NCBI RefSeq assembly: GCF_947242115.1
Contig: NC_074716.1
Coordinates: 5,868,001 to 5,932,000, forward strand
Direction of reading: 5' to 3'
DNA: 64,000 bases
DNA from: Biomphalaria glabrata
Taxonomy: Eukaryota > Mollusca > Gastropoda > Planorbidae
Under the pieces are notes generated by a model. That model did not search any database. It was given only the letters and a program-made list of their open reading frames with translations, and was not told the DNA's origin. Both the position numbers and the translations under genes were made by a program. Below are positions 54,760 through 64,000 of this stretch, one piece after another. The number at the start of each line of letters is the position of its first letter. Positions within the stretch are counted from its first letter, which is position 1.

Positions 54760-55650
54760 TTAGTGCAGCCAAGGGGGGGGGGGTTAAGTTTAAAATCGCC
54801 TTCCAAGGGGTTTTGAGGTTAACGCCCCCCTCTTCTTTAAAACAAACGAAAAGTCGTGCAAATAACAATTCCCAAATTCCAAGAGCATAGATAAGGGAGG
54901 ATTTTGTGTTTAAAACCACCTTTTCAATATTAGACTAAAGCATAATCAGTCACCAGATTCTATTTTAAAATCCTCTACAGAGGGGTTTGAAGCAAAAAAA
55001 CGACATGTTCTATGTTAAAAAAAGCAAATTACACACTCAAAGTTCTATGAGCGTAGTCATCGAGAGTTATTTTTAGTTTAAACTCCCCTCCTCCAGAGTT
55101 TAAAACCCCTCCAGAAGGTTTTGTGTTTAAAACCCCCCTCCAGTGATTTTTGAAGCTAAAAACCACCTCTTAAATAAAAAAAGCAAATTACACACTCAAA
55201 ATTCTATTAAGCGTAGCCATGGGGGGGGGGGGTTGAGTTTAAAACCCCCATCCAGCGGGGTTTGAAGCTAGAATCACATCTTCAATATATAAAAATTAAG
55301 AAAAATACACACTCAAAAATCTATGAGCATAGATAAGTTGAGTTTTTTTTTTTTTAGTTTAATTTCCACTCCTCCAGAAAGCTTTAAGTTTAAAACCCAT
55401 CCAGATGGATTTGAGTTTAAAATCCCCCTATAGATAGTTTTAAGGTTAAAACCCTCATCAATATTATTCTAAAGCAAACTATAGTCATCAAATTAAATGA
55501 GCTAAAGGGGCTTTGAGTTTGTTTAACAATTATTTATTTTCTTTTAGAATTTTTTAGTTTAAAAACCCCCAACAGATGGTTTTTACGAAAAACTTCCCTT
55601 TTATAAAATATAAAGCAAACTACAGTCACCAAATTCCAAGAGCCAAGCCA
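54760..55650 (+). repeat. AGCGTAGC..AAAACCCC tandem units (second copy)
   Basis: Six or so diverged units, each with CACTCAAAATTCTATGAGCG and GGTTTTGAAGCTA-type words and poly-G/poly-C runs. Paralogous to 30286-30790 but longer. Confidence 0.75.
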
Positions 55651-55654
55651 AGAT

Positions 55655-56135
55655 AGGTTACACATTTCTACCAGTCGCAAGGCTCCATTAATAAAGTGCA
55701 GTGAATATCATGGAAGTCATCAGCCAATTTAGAAAAAAGACTTAAATGTGGCTCAACAAAGATGGCTAGGACGGATTTTTGAAGTCAGTTATAGAGATCG
55801 GGTTTCAATCAAATAAATCCTATGCCGAACTAGGATTCGACCACTTAGTGAGGTTGTGACAGAGCTTTGCATGAGGTTTGTGGGACATGTTCTCATACAA
55901 AATAAATAACGCATAACAAGAGTTGCGATGACATGGAGGCCTTTGCTAAGAATAGGCAAACAGGGACATCCTAGTATAACCTGGCGCCACACTTTCGGTG
56001 AGGACCTTGGAGCAGTGGACACCAGGTGGGAAGAGGCTTCAGACATTGCCAGTGACATATTTTGTGGAGACATCTTGTCGCCCAATGCCCAATGCGCCGA
56101 ACTGTGCGGGTGGATCTAAGTCCGAAGTAAGAAAA
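55655..56135 (+). mobile_element. LINE 3' end (second copy)
   Basis: VAMTWRPLLRIGKQGHPSIT, then WRHTFGEDLGAVDTRWEEAS, DIASDIFCGDI: the same LINE end as 12780-13212 and 30800-31225. Follows the CGTAGC units directly. Confidence 0.8.
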
Positions 56136-56500
56136 GCAGATTAGGTTTTTGAACTAAATTTTTTTAATAGCAGGATAATGCACTGTAGATACTTCAGATT
56201 ATACATTTGTTTTTGTTTTAAATACCAGAAATAGTGCCTAGGGCGGTGAGAGCTCACAGCGTTCTCCAAATCCCTCCTACTGATAAGCTTGGGGAGTCTA
56301 CAGTTTTTCAATAACTTTAGGAAGAAACTATTCTAGGGTACAATAAACGTCTTCCAAAAGAATGAAGGGTCAGATTTAATAAAGATCATTTATGTACACA
56401 CACACACAAACACACACACATATATATGGTGGGGGGAGAGACTAAAATCCTCCACAAAACAACCCCTAAAAAAAATCGTGGATTTGCCCATGACTAATTA
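56136..56500. other. LINE flank and (CA)n spacer
   Basis: GGATAATGCACTGTAGATAC, then CTTCCAAAAGAATGAAGGG, as at 31225-31400. A short (CA)n(TA)n lies at 56396-56427. Confidence 0.5.
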
Positions 56501-56514
56501 TATGGAAATCTAAA

Positions 56515-56562
56515 CTTTTTTGTTTCGACTCGAGGCTTATTTATAGCGAGATTTTTGTCTTA
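56515..56562 (+). promoter_or_regulatory. TATA promoter of CTL5 (copy C)
   Basis: TATTTATA at 56538-56545 in GAGGCTTATTTATAGC, with the same spacing to a short exon as CTL4. GACTAATTATATGG lies ~45 bp upstream as in CTL4. Confidence 0.6.
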
Positions 56563-56607
56563 GTTTACAGCTGCTGACAAGATTTCAACTAGAAACAATT
56601 GTGATAC
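56562..56607 (+). other. Non-coding first exon of CTL5
   Basis: AGTTTACAGCTGCTGACAAG..GTGATAC, ending at donor GTAAGT (56608). Acceptor TTTTTTTTAG before AGAACATTCGGTGAC at 57711 would join it to the signal exon. Confidence 0.5.
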
Positions 56608-56734
56608 GTAAGTTTTAGCATTTACAAACAAGGTGCAACGCTATTTCGCTATTCCATAATAAGTTATGTTCTCAAAGTTCATTTTGAAATAGTGTATTTA
56701 AAATAATTATAATAATATAACATATATAATAATA

Positions 56735-57330
56735 GCTGCCTGGTAGTGTGGTATACGCTCTAAACTATTATTCGATGGTCTCTTATCTTATATGATAAAG
56801 ACGTTACTTCAAAAAAGAAGATAATTACGTAATAAGCGTCATGCATTTAGTCATGCATATTAACCAATGACTTAAACTCTGCCATGTCACTGGTTTTCCT
56901 GGCTTGCTCAGGCAACCCATTCCATGGTCCAATAGCGTTAAATAGCTTTCAAAATTTAATGGTTTTACTAAAGGTGTAACTCTAATCACATGTGAATATT
57001 CGTTTGTTATAAATCTCAAAGTTCTATTTTGTGTCTCTTCCAGTTTCTTAATATTTTCTTGAGTTTAGGGGTCCCATGACAGTTTTTCATTTATTATAAC
57101 ACCTAGGTATTTTGCGTTTTTAGTCTGTGTTACTGGTTTACCATGAATAAGATAAGTGGAATTAATTTGTTTTAGTTTTTTTTGTTACTTTTAATAACTG
57201 ACATTTTTCTGGGTGGAAAGACATGCTCCAATTTGATTCCCATTTCTGTAATTCATCTAATTCTCTCGGGTTCCAACCCTGCCATTCCCTGTCTTCCTTT
57301 GGGGGGTTTGGGCTTGAATGTAAATTTCTT
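56735..57330 (+). mobile_element. SINE family 3 split by a LINE insertion
   Basis: SINE halves 56735-56782 (GCTGCCTGGTAGTGTGGTAT) and 57262-57330 (CTCGGGTTCCAACCCTGCCA). The intact counterpart is at 32108. TCTC is repeated at both edges of the insert, consistent with a short target duplication. Confidence 0.78.
56783..57263 (-). mobile_element. LINE 3' end (Jockey/CR1-like) inside the SINE
   Basis: Minus strand reads YLIHGKPVTQTKNAKYLGVI, then a deletion, then RFITNEYSHVIRVTPLVKPL. Related to 3415-3895. The left edge TTATCTTATATGATAAAG is the 3' tail. Confidence 0.8.
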
Positions 57331-57400
57331 TAACTAGGAACGAGCATCAGTAACATGCAAAGCAAAAAAAATTGCATTTCTTTTCTAAATATTGGTTTAA

Positions 57401-57630
57401 CTCTTTCTCTCCTGATTGACGATACCATCGTTGATTTGAACTCCTTAAATTAAACTAAGGTTTAATTTTAAAAACGTAACTTTCTGTTATATCAAAAAAG
57501 CATGCATTCCCCTTGAATTCTAGACCAAATAAAACACTTTCTGATAACAAACGAGAAGGAGAGAGAAATACTAATGAGTAAAAACTATAATTCCGTCGAA
57601 ACGTGGAAAAATAATTACAAAGGGAAAGAG
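57401..57630. mobile_element. TTAA-flanked MITE in the CTL5 intron, 230 bp
   Basis: TTAA (57397-57400) CTCTTTCTCTCC ... AGGGAAAGAG TTAA (57631-57634). The matching site in CTL4 (about 32280) is empty: TATTGGTTTACTAAAAATAA. TTAA duplication suggests a piggyBac- or Kolobok-type mobiliser. Confidence 0.78.
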
Positions 57631-57758
57631 TTAATAAGAATATTTGTATACTTTTGTTTCATATTAATTATATTGTTTAGTGTAAAAATTAATTTATATG
57701 TTTTTTTTAGAGAACATTCGGTGACTTTGTTGTTTACTGACGTCTTGAAGGATCAAAT

Positions 57759-57819
57759 ATGTCTGTCTCAGCGTTTGCAGTCATATTGCTTAGTGCAATA
57801 AATGTCATTTCGGCCAGAG
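57759..57819 (+). CDS. CTL5 signal-peptide exon (gene continues past window)
   Basis: 61 nt from ATG to GAG|GTAAAT, encoding MSVSAFAVILLSAINVISAR plus one base, phase 1 like all the others. Closest to CTL4. No lectin domain exon follows before 64000. The sequence that precedes the CTL4 domain exon by ~1.0 kb (GAAGCATACTATTAAAT at 44662) recurs at 63494, so the domain exon is predicted about 0.5 kb past the window end. Confidence 0.72.
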
Positions 57820-58009
57820 GTAAATATCTACCCACTTGTGTCTTACATATTTAGTATACATACACGGCCTGAATTTCGACTGTTCAGGATTGTGCTGCTT
57901 CACAGAGCCACGTCCTTACAGGGTTCTCCTCGTTTTTTTAAATTAAAATTATTAGCTATGAATCAGAAAAGATCGATTTTCTAGATTCAGGGCGACTTTC
58001 CTAATAGCT

Positions 58010-59400
58010 TGAAAAAGAGTTACGTAATAATACTCTATACATATTTTTAATCTATATAATAATTGTAACCTGTTTCCTCTTGTCATAATAGTGTTTCTGA
58101 GACTTTTTCTCGCAGTCAAAGTGTTTCTTTACCACCTTGAGATCTGGTGTCTTAGGTGTGAATATTTTCTTGCTTAAAGTTAACAAATTTCTGGGTCGGC
58201 TCACCATGAATAATTGTGCTGGCTAAAAATTAATATTACTCAGTGGAGTAGTTCTGTAGTCTAATAGAGACAGAAATTTGTCTTTGCTTGTCTTTCTTGT
58301 TTATTTATTGTCTGAATAGCTCTTTCAACCTCGCCATTTGAACTCTGAAAATGAGGACTTGACATTTCATGCTCTATTCCGTATGATTTACAGAAATTAA
58401 TGAATTCTCTTGAAGCGAACTGTGGCCCACTATCTAAACTTAATCTTCTAGGTATTGCATAGCATGTGAATATAGTCTTCATAGCTTCGATGATATCTGA
58501 TGTAGAATTCAGGAATTCTCTTAAAGCGAACCGTGGCCTACCTGACCTTAATCTTCTAGGTATTTCAAAGCATGTGAATATATTCTTCATTGCTTCGATG
58601 ATATCTGTTGTACTTTCCTGTGACAGTTCTTTGACATCAATAAACTTTTAGGAGTAGTCAAGTAGAAGCACATACTTTTTCCAAAGCTAGACAGATCACA
58701 TCCAACCATAAAGTATGAAAGGTCTGGTACCTTGGTTAGGTATTAGCGGTTCTGACACATTTTGATTCTGATGTTTAGCTCACTTGCTACTATCCCTAAC
58801 TGTCACTTCAATGTCTGCATTCATGCCTGGCCAAAACACAACTCCTCTCTGCTTACACTTGACTATTCCTAAGTGAGACTTATGTATCAGATTAAAAATG
58901 TTTTAACGTAAGCTTGGCGGCTTTACTATTCTCAGACCTTTTTATATAATTCCATCAAAAGTTGATAACTGGTCTCTTGAGTCCCAATATGGCCTGACTT
59001 CAATTGGAGTCTAGCTTCTTGTGTCTGGCAACCAGTCATAATTACTTCCCGAAGCATTGAAAGTTCTTTGCTTGTACAGTCTTGAATTTTGCTGTATTTC
59101 GAATCAGTTACAGAGATCATATGCACCGAATCATCTGTAAATTCACATGTCTGTGTATCAGTATTTGGTAGATGTGCACGAGAAAGTGTATTGGAGATAA
59201 ACATTTCCTTGCTTTTTCTGTAACAGACTTTCAGATCATACCACTGTAGTCTCATTAGCATCTTCTGTATTCTCATTGGTGCTGACAATAGAGGTTTCTT
59301 GAAGATTTTCTCCAGAGGTTTGTACGCGTTGTAAACTGTTACTTCTTTACCAAATATGTAGCAGTGGTATTGGCTTGTACTATACACAAATGAGAGCATT
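58010..59400 (-). mobile_element. Ty3/Gypsy fossil, pol fragment (second copy)
   Basis: Minus strand: RNase H end (EVTVYNAYKPLEKIFKKPLL, RLQWYDLKVCYRKSKE) at 58932-59399, a zinc-binding remnant, and an integrase core segment (DSGPQFASREFINFCKSYGI) at 58261-58590. No LTRs; broken in many places. Shares its insertion with 33280-34620, so it predates the segmental duplication. Confidence 0.85.
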
Positions 59401-59409
59401 TCCTTCTCA

Positions 59410-59892
<483 letters not shown>

Positions 59893-59894
<2 letters not shown>

Positions 59895-60085
59895 ATTTAT
59901 AGTATATATACAATAAAGCCTTTTGGACCTACATATGTTGAGTAGTTTAATAAATTCTAAATTAACTATCTGACAGATGATTATGGGCGTAGTAATGCTT
60001 TGTGAATAAAGTATCTCCGCTAATAGATGTTCCAGTCTTCCTGTCCGACATTAACTGGACTACAGTGTGTAATTGCTTGCATTAG
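59893..60085. repeat. Boundary segment X (copy 3)
   Basis: Third copy of the segment at 26766-26955 and 35485-35655 (ACCTACATATGTTGAGTAGT, CATTAACTGGACTACAGTGT). Confidence 0.75.
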
Positions 60086-60228
60086 ATTTAACGTGTAGAC
60101 AATGAGCATGCGCACTCGGCGTAAATAAACGATCAGCCGCCTACAGTCTTCGATGAATGGGGGGGGGGGGGCTCACACAGGAATAAAACAAATATTTACA
60201 GAACATATTGTGCAAAATGTGATCAATA

Positions 60229-61189
60229 CTCTAACATATAACTCTTCTACTAGCCTAGTCTCTAACATATAACTCTTCTACTAGCCTAGTCTCTAACATA
60301 TAAATCTTCTACTAGCCTAGTCTCTAACATATAACTCTTCTACTAGCCTAGTCTCTAACATATAACTCTTCTACTAGCCTAGTCTCTAACATATAACTCT
60401 TCTACTAGCCTAGTCTCTAACATATAACTCTTCTACTAGCCTAGTCTCTAACATATAACTCTTCTACTAGCCTAGTCTCTAACATATAACTCTTCTACTA
60501 GCCTAGTCTCTAACATATAACTCTTCTACTAGCCTAGTCTCTAACATATAACTCTTCTACTAGCCTAGTCTCTAACATATAACTCTTCTACTAGCCTAGT
60601 CTCTATAATATAACTCTTCTACTAGCCTAGTCTCTAACATATAACTCTTCTACTAGCCTAGTCTCTAACATATAACTCTTCTACTAGCCTAGTCTCTAAC
60701 ATATAACTCTTCTACTAGCCTAGTCTCTAACATATAACTCTTCTACTAGCCTAGTCTCTAACATATAACTCTTCTACTAGCCTAGTCTCTAACATATAAC
60801 TCTTCTACTAGCCTAGTCTCTAACATATAACTCTTCTACTAGCCTAGTCTCTAACATATAACTCTTCTACTAGCCTAGTCTCTAACATATAACTCTTCTA
60901 CTAGCCTAGTCTCTAACATATAACTCTTGTACTAGCCTAGTCTCTAACATATAGCTCTTCTACTAGCCTAGTCTCTAACATATAACTCTTCTACTAGCCT
61001 AGTCTCTAACATATAACTCTTCTACTAGCCTAGTCTCTAACATATAACTCTTCTACTAGCCTAGTCTCTAACATATAACTCTTCTACTAGCCTAGTTTCT
61101 AACATATAACTCTTCTACTAGCCTAGTCTCTAACATATAACTCTTCTACTAGCCTAGTCTCTAACATATAACTCTTCTACTAGCCTAGT
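60229..61189. repeat. 31-bp minisatellite, 31 copies
   Basis: Unit CTCTAACATATAACTCTTCT plus ACTAGCCTAGT, 961 bp, exceptionally uniform with only a handful of substitutions. The paralogous site at 35810-35840 has one copy. Confidence 0.97.
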
Positions 61190-61239
61190 CTCTACTATGA
61201 TTCAAGACGCCTTATTGGATGCTACGTAATTTGCGCTAC

Positions 61240-61243
<4 letters not shown>

Positions 61244-61315
<72 letters not shown>
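61244..61315. repeat. (TA)n microsatellite, left of the 2.1-kb element
   Basis: 72 bp of pure TA, continuing as TA at 63417-63462 beyond the element, so the element probably inserted into a TA array. Confidence 0.92.
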
Positions 61316-61317
<2 letters not shown>

Positions 61318-61724
61318 TGGGCGTAGCCAGGATTTTTTTTCGGAGGGGGGGGGATTTTTTTCCCCCGACCCCCCCCCCCCCCCCCGCGAAATTTTTTTTA
61401 TATGTATTTATGTGTGTGTGTGTGTACATATTCTTTATTGCATTCAGACCCATCATTCTTTCGGAAGACGTTTATTGTGCCCTAGAATAGGTTCTTCCAT
61501 AAGTTAGTGGAAAAATTGTAGATTACCCGCCAATACTAGCAAGGGGGTCTGGGGGAGTGCTAGCAGCTCCCCCAGACCGGGGCGAAGCCCCGCCGCCAAG
61601 CACTATTTCTGATATTGAAAGCCAACAAAATGCATATTCTGAGGTATCTACAGTGCATTTTCCTGCTATTAAAAAGTTTTATTTCAAAAACTTAATGTGC
61701 TATTCTTACTGACTTAGACCCTCC

Positions 61725-62265
61725 CTCGCCGTTTGGCGCATTAGCTGTCAAGCTGTTTCCATAAAATTGTAGATTCCCCGCCATTTTTAGAAATGGGGTC
61801 TGGGGGAGCGCTAGGATTAATTTCTGGTATTGAAAGCCAACAAAATGCATATTCTGAGGTATCTACAGTGCATTTTCCTGCTAGTAAAAAGTTTTATTTC
61901 AAAAACCTAATGTGCTATTCTTACTAACTTAGACCCTCCCGCGCCGTTTGGAGCATTTGAAGTCAAACTGTTTCCATAAAAATCTGTCACTGGTAATGTC
62001 TGAAGCCTCTTCCCCCTGCCATGAGGACCTCAATAAATGAGTGGCATCAAGTTGTACTAGGATATCATTGCAACTCTTCTTATGCGTAATTCATTTTGTC
62101 CGAGAACATGTCCCGCAAACCTCATGCGTCGTTCTCTCACAATCTTACTAAAGGGTCGACTCCCAGTTCGGCATAGGATTTTCTTGATTTAGACCCGATC
62201 TCTATAACTGACTCTTAAAATCTGTCTTAGCCATCTTTGTTGAGCCACATTTAGTGTTAGGGGCC
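61725..62265 (-). mobile_element. LINE 3' end, minus strand, with an internal duplication
   Basis: Complement of the LINE end seen at 30800 and 55655 (AACATGTCCCGCAAACCTCA, CCATCTTTGTTGAGCCACAT). The 3' part TGCATATTCTGAGGTATCTA occurs twice, at about 61630 and 61845, so ~215 bp are duplicated. Confidence 0.75.
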
Positions 62266-62329
62266 CTGCCACTGGTAAAATGTGTAACCTCTCTTAAATA
62301 CGCTATTGGAATTAAGTGACTGTAGTTTG

Positions 62330-63250
62330 CTTTAGATTTTATATCGAAAAGAGAAGTTTTATCGTCAAAATCATCTGTTGGGGGTTTTCCACCTCAAAAT
62401 GCTCTGTAGGGGGATCTTAAACTCAAAACCATCTGGATAGGTTTTAAACTTTAAAAAAACGCTATCTGTAGAAGAGGTGTTTAAACTCAAAACCCCCTAT
62501 TGGATTGGCTTCGCTCAAATAATTTTAGTGTGTTATTTGCTTTTTTTTTTTATATTGAAGAGGTATTTTTTAGCATCAAACTCAAAACCCCTTTTGGCAA
62601 CGCTCATAGCATTTTTAGTGCGTAATTTGCTTTTTTTCTTACACTGAAGATGTAATTTTTAGCCTCAAACCCCCCTGGCGGGAGGTTTAAACTCAAAACC
62701 CCTTTGGCTACGCTCATAGATTTTAGAGTGAGTAATTTGCTTTTATTTATATTGAAGAGGTACTTTTTAGCTTCAAACTCCACTGGAGGGGAGTTTAAAC
62801 TCAAAACTCCTTTGACTACACTCATAACATTTTGAGTTTATAATTTGCTTTGTTTTTATTATTAATAGGGGTATTTGTTACCTTCAAACCCCGCTGAAGT
62901 GGGGTTTAAACTCAAAACTAAGTCAAAACACATTTAGCTACGCTCATAACATTTTGAGTGCGTAATTAGCTTTTTTTTTATATTGAAGAGGGGGTTTATC
63001 GTAAATTTTGGAGGGGGTTTTAAAATCAAAATCTCCCTTAACTGTGCTCTTGGAATTAGGGGATTTTCGTTTGCATTTTTGTTTTGTTTTGTTTTATAGA
63101 AGAGGGGGAGTTAACTGCAAAAACCCCAATAAGGGGGTTTTAAACTCAAAACCCCTAGTAGGGGGTTTTAAACTCAAAACCCCTGGTAGAGTTTTTTAAA
63201 CTCGAACCCCCCCCCTGATAGGGGGTTTTAAACTCAAACCCTATTGGTTG
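62330..63250 (-). repeat. AGCGTAGC..AAAACCCC tandem units (third copy, inverted)
   Basis: About seven units of ~110-140 bp with TTTAAACTCAAAACCCC and GGCTACGCTCATA words. Minus-strand version of the arrays at 30286 and 54760. Confidence 0.8.
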
Positions 63251-63414
63251 TGCTGAGGCAAGTGATTGTTTAGTATTAAAATCTCACCTAAAAAAAACAA
63301 AATCAAGGCAAAAAATCATTCACTAAATTCCGATCCCCCCCCTTGGGGAGGGGGGGGATTTCATTCCGGGGGGGGGGCGTTTGAACCCCAAACCCCCACC
63401 CCTGGCTACTCCCA

Positions 63415-63416
<2 letters not shown>

Positions 63417-63462
<46 letters not shown>

Positions 63463-63475
63463 CATATATATAGGC
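63417..63475. repeat. (TA)n microsatellite, right of the 2.1-kb element
   Basis: TA run to 63458, then ATACATATATATAGG. Confidence 0.92.
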
Positions 63476-63484
63476 TTTTTTATA

Positions 63485-63675
63485 CTTTATTTGAAGCATA
63501 CTATTAAATTGTCTTTTGTGTCTGAGGGTTCCCGGTTCTTTCATCCCTGGTCATTTCATCGCAGGTCACTTCAACCCTGGCTATTTCATTCCTGGCAACT
63601 TTATCTCCGGTCACTTCATCCCCGGTCTTTTCATTCTTGGTCACTTCTTTCCCTGTCACAGTCTTTTCACTTAGG
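63485..63675. repeat. Degenerate ~15-bp repeat, counterpart of 44690-44865
   Basis: Lead-in GAAGCATACTATTAAATTG, then words such as TTTCATCCCTGGTCA and CACTTCATCCCCGGTC repeated about ten times. Confidence 0.8.
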
Positions 63676-64000
63676 CGGAAATTGTTCTCTCTCCCTTCCT
63701 AATGTCGACATCCTTCTCAGTCTAGTTTATCAAAGTGCGCACCTTCTAGCTTAGAGGGCAGTTCGCATGGCAGAGTTATAACAATATTGTGAAAACAGGT
63801 TTAACAGATTTGTTAAAACGTTGCGTTCAATAATAGTGATTATTTTTATTTTTAAGGCCCCTCCGAGATTAAGAGGTACATTAAAGATACACTTTGGTCT
63901 CCGCTATGATCTAAGGAATATTTATGTCAAGTTTTGATTTTTATTCGGGACATACATACATACATACATACATACATACATACATACATACATACATACA
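63676..64000. repeat. Dispersed repeat with (CATA)n, counterpart of 45010-45535
   Basis: CCCCTCCGAGATTAAGAGG, CATTAAAGATACACTTTGGT and TCGGGACATACATACATAC run off the right end. In the CTL4 region the same block ends ~150 bp before the lectin domain exon. Confidence 0.85.

Larger units (their letters stand above)
61316..63416. mobile_element. 2.1-kb element with GGGCGTAGCCAGG inverted ends
   Basis: Left end CATGGGCGTAGCCAGG and right end CCTGGCTACTCCCATG are inverted complements at 15 of 16 positions. Both sides are TA repeats, so the target was TA-rich. The interior contains, in minus orientation, a LINE end (about 61725-62265) and the AGCGTAGC..AAAACCCC units (62330-63250). No transposase frame. 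The superfamily is undecided. Confidence 0.65.

Noticed and set aside
60229-61189. CRISPR-like array of evenly spaced repeats
   Set aside because: Units abut with no unique spacers and the sequence is animal nuclear DNA; it is a simple minisatellite.

Overview
The window looks like non-coding-rich nuclear DNA of a gastropod mollusc, most likely a freshwater pulmonate snail. That placement is inference. It rests on short secreted C-type lectin genes with phase-1 introns, a very high load of tRNA-derived SINEs, non-LTR retrotransposon (LINE) tails, hAT-type MITEs, one Penelope-like remnant and many minisatellites. There are no prokaryotic features (no operons, ribosome binding sites or CRISPR).

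The real host genes seen are members of one family of small secreted C-type lectin-like proteins, all on the + strand. Each is built from a possible TATA promoter with a non-coding first exon, a 61-nt exon encoding a 20-residue signal peptide, and a ~430-nt exon encoding one whole C-type lectin domain. CTL1 (5313-6496), CTL2 (13597-14513) and CTL3 (21911-22827) are nearly identical and carry an EPN sugar-binding motif. CTL4 has its signal exon at 32409-32469 and its domain exon at 45667-46091; it is divergent and has lost EPN. CTL5 shows only its signal exon (57759-57819); its domain exon should lie just beyond the right end of the window.

Layout. 1-5.3 kb: minisatellites, the CTL1 promoter and non-coding exon, SINE and LINE debris. 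5.3-22.8 kb: three lectin genes separated by an ~8.0-8.3 kb tandem duplication whose spacers carry the same SINEs, LINE pieces, MITE and candidate TATA promoter. 22.9-26.8 kb: hAT MITEs, SINEs and LINE pieces, including an inverted copy of a MITE plus lectin-gene flank inside a SINE. 26.8-36 kb and 50.4-61.2 kb: two copies of a second, older segmental duplication, each with a 34-bp minisatellite, degraded SINEs, a LINE tail array, a lectin promoter, a lectin signal exon and a broken Ty3/Gypsy fossil. 36.1-43.4 kb: a whole-looking, very young LTR element (2.19-kb LTRs, ACCGA target duplication) that carries only a gag-protease reading frame. It lies inside the 13-kb CTL4 intron. 43.5-50 kb: SINE, LINE, microsatellites, the CTL4 domain exon, a 50-copy 18-bp repeat, an RTE-type LINE end and a Penelope-like end. 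61.2-64 kb: a 2.1-kb inverted-repeat-ended element inside a TA microsatellite, then a duplicate of the sequence that precedes the CTL4 domain exon.

The genes are most likely expressed as secreted, calcium-dependent or degenerate lectins, a class used in snail innate immunity. The region appears to evolve by unequal exchange, with transposons and repeats supplying the spacer sequence.
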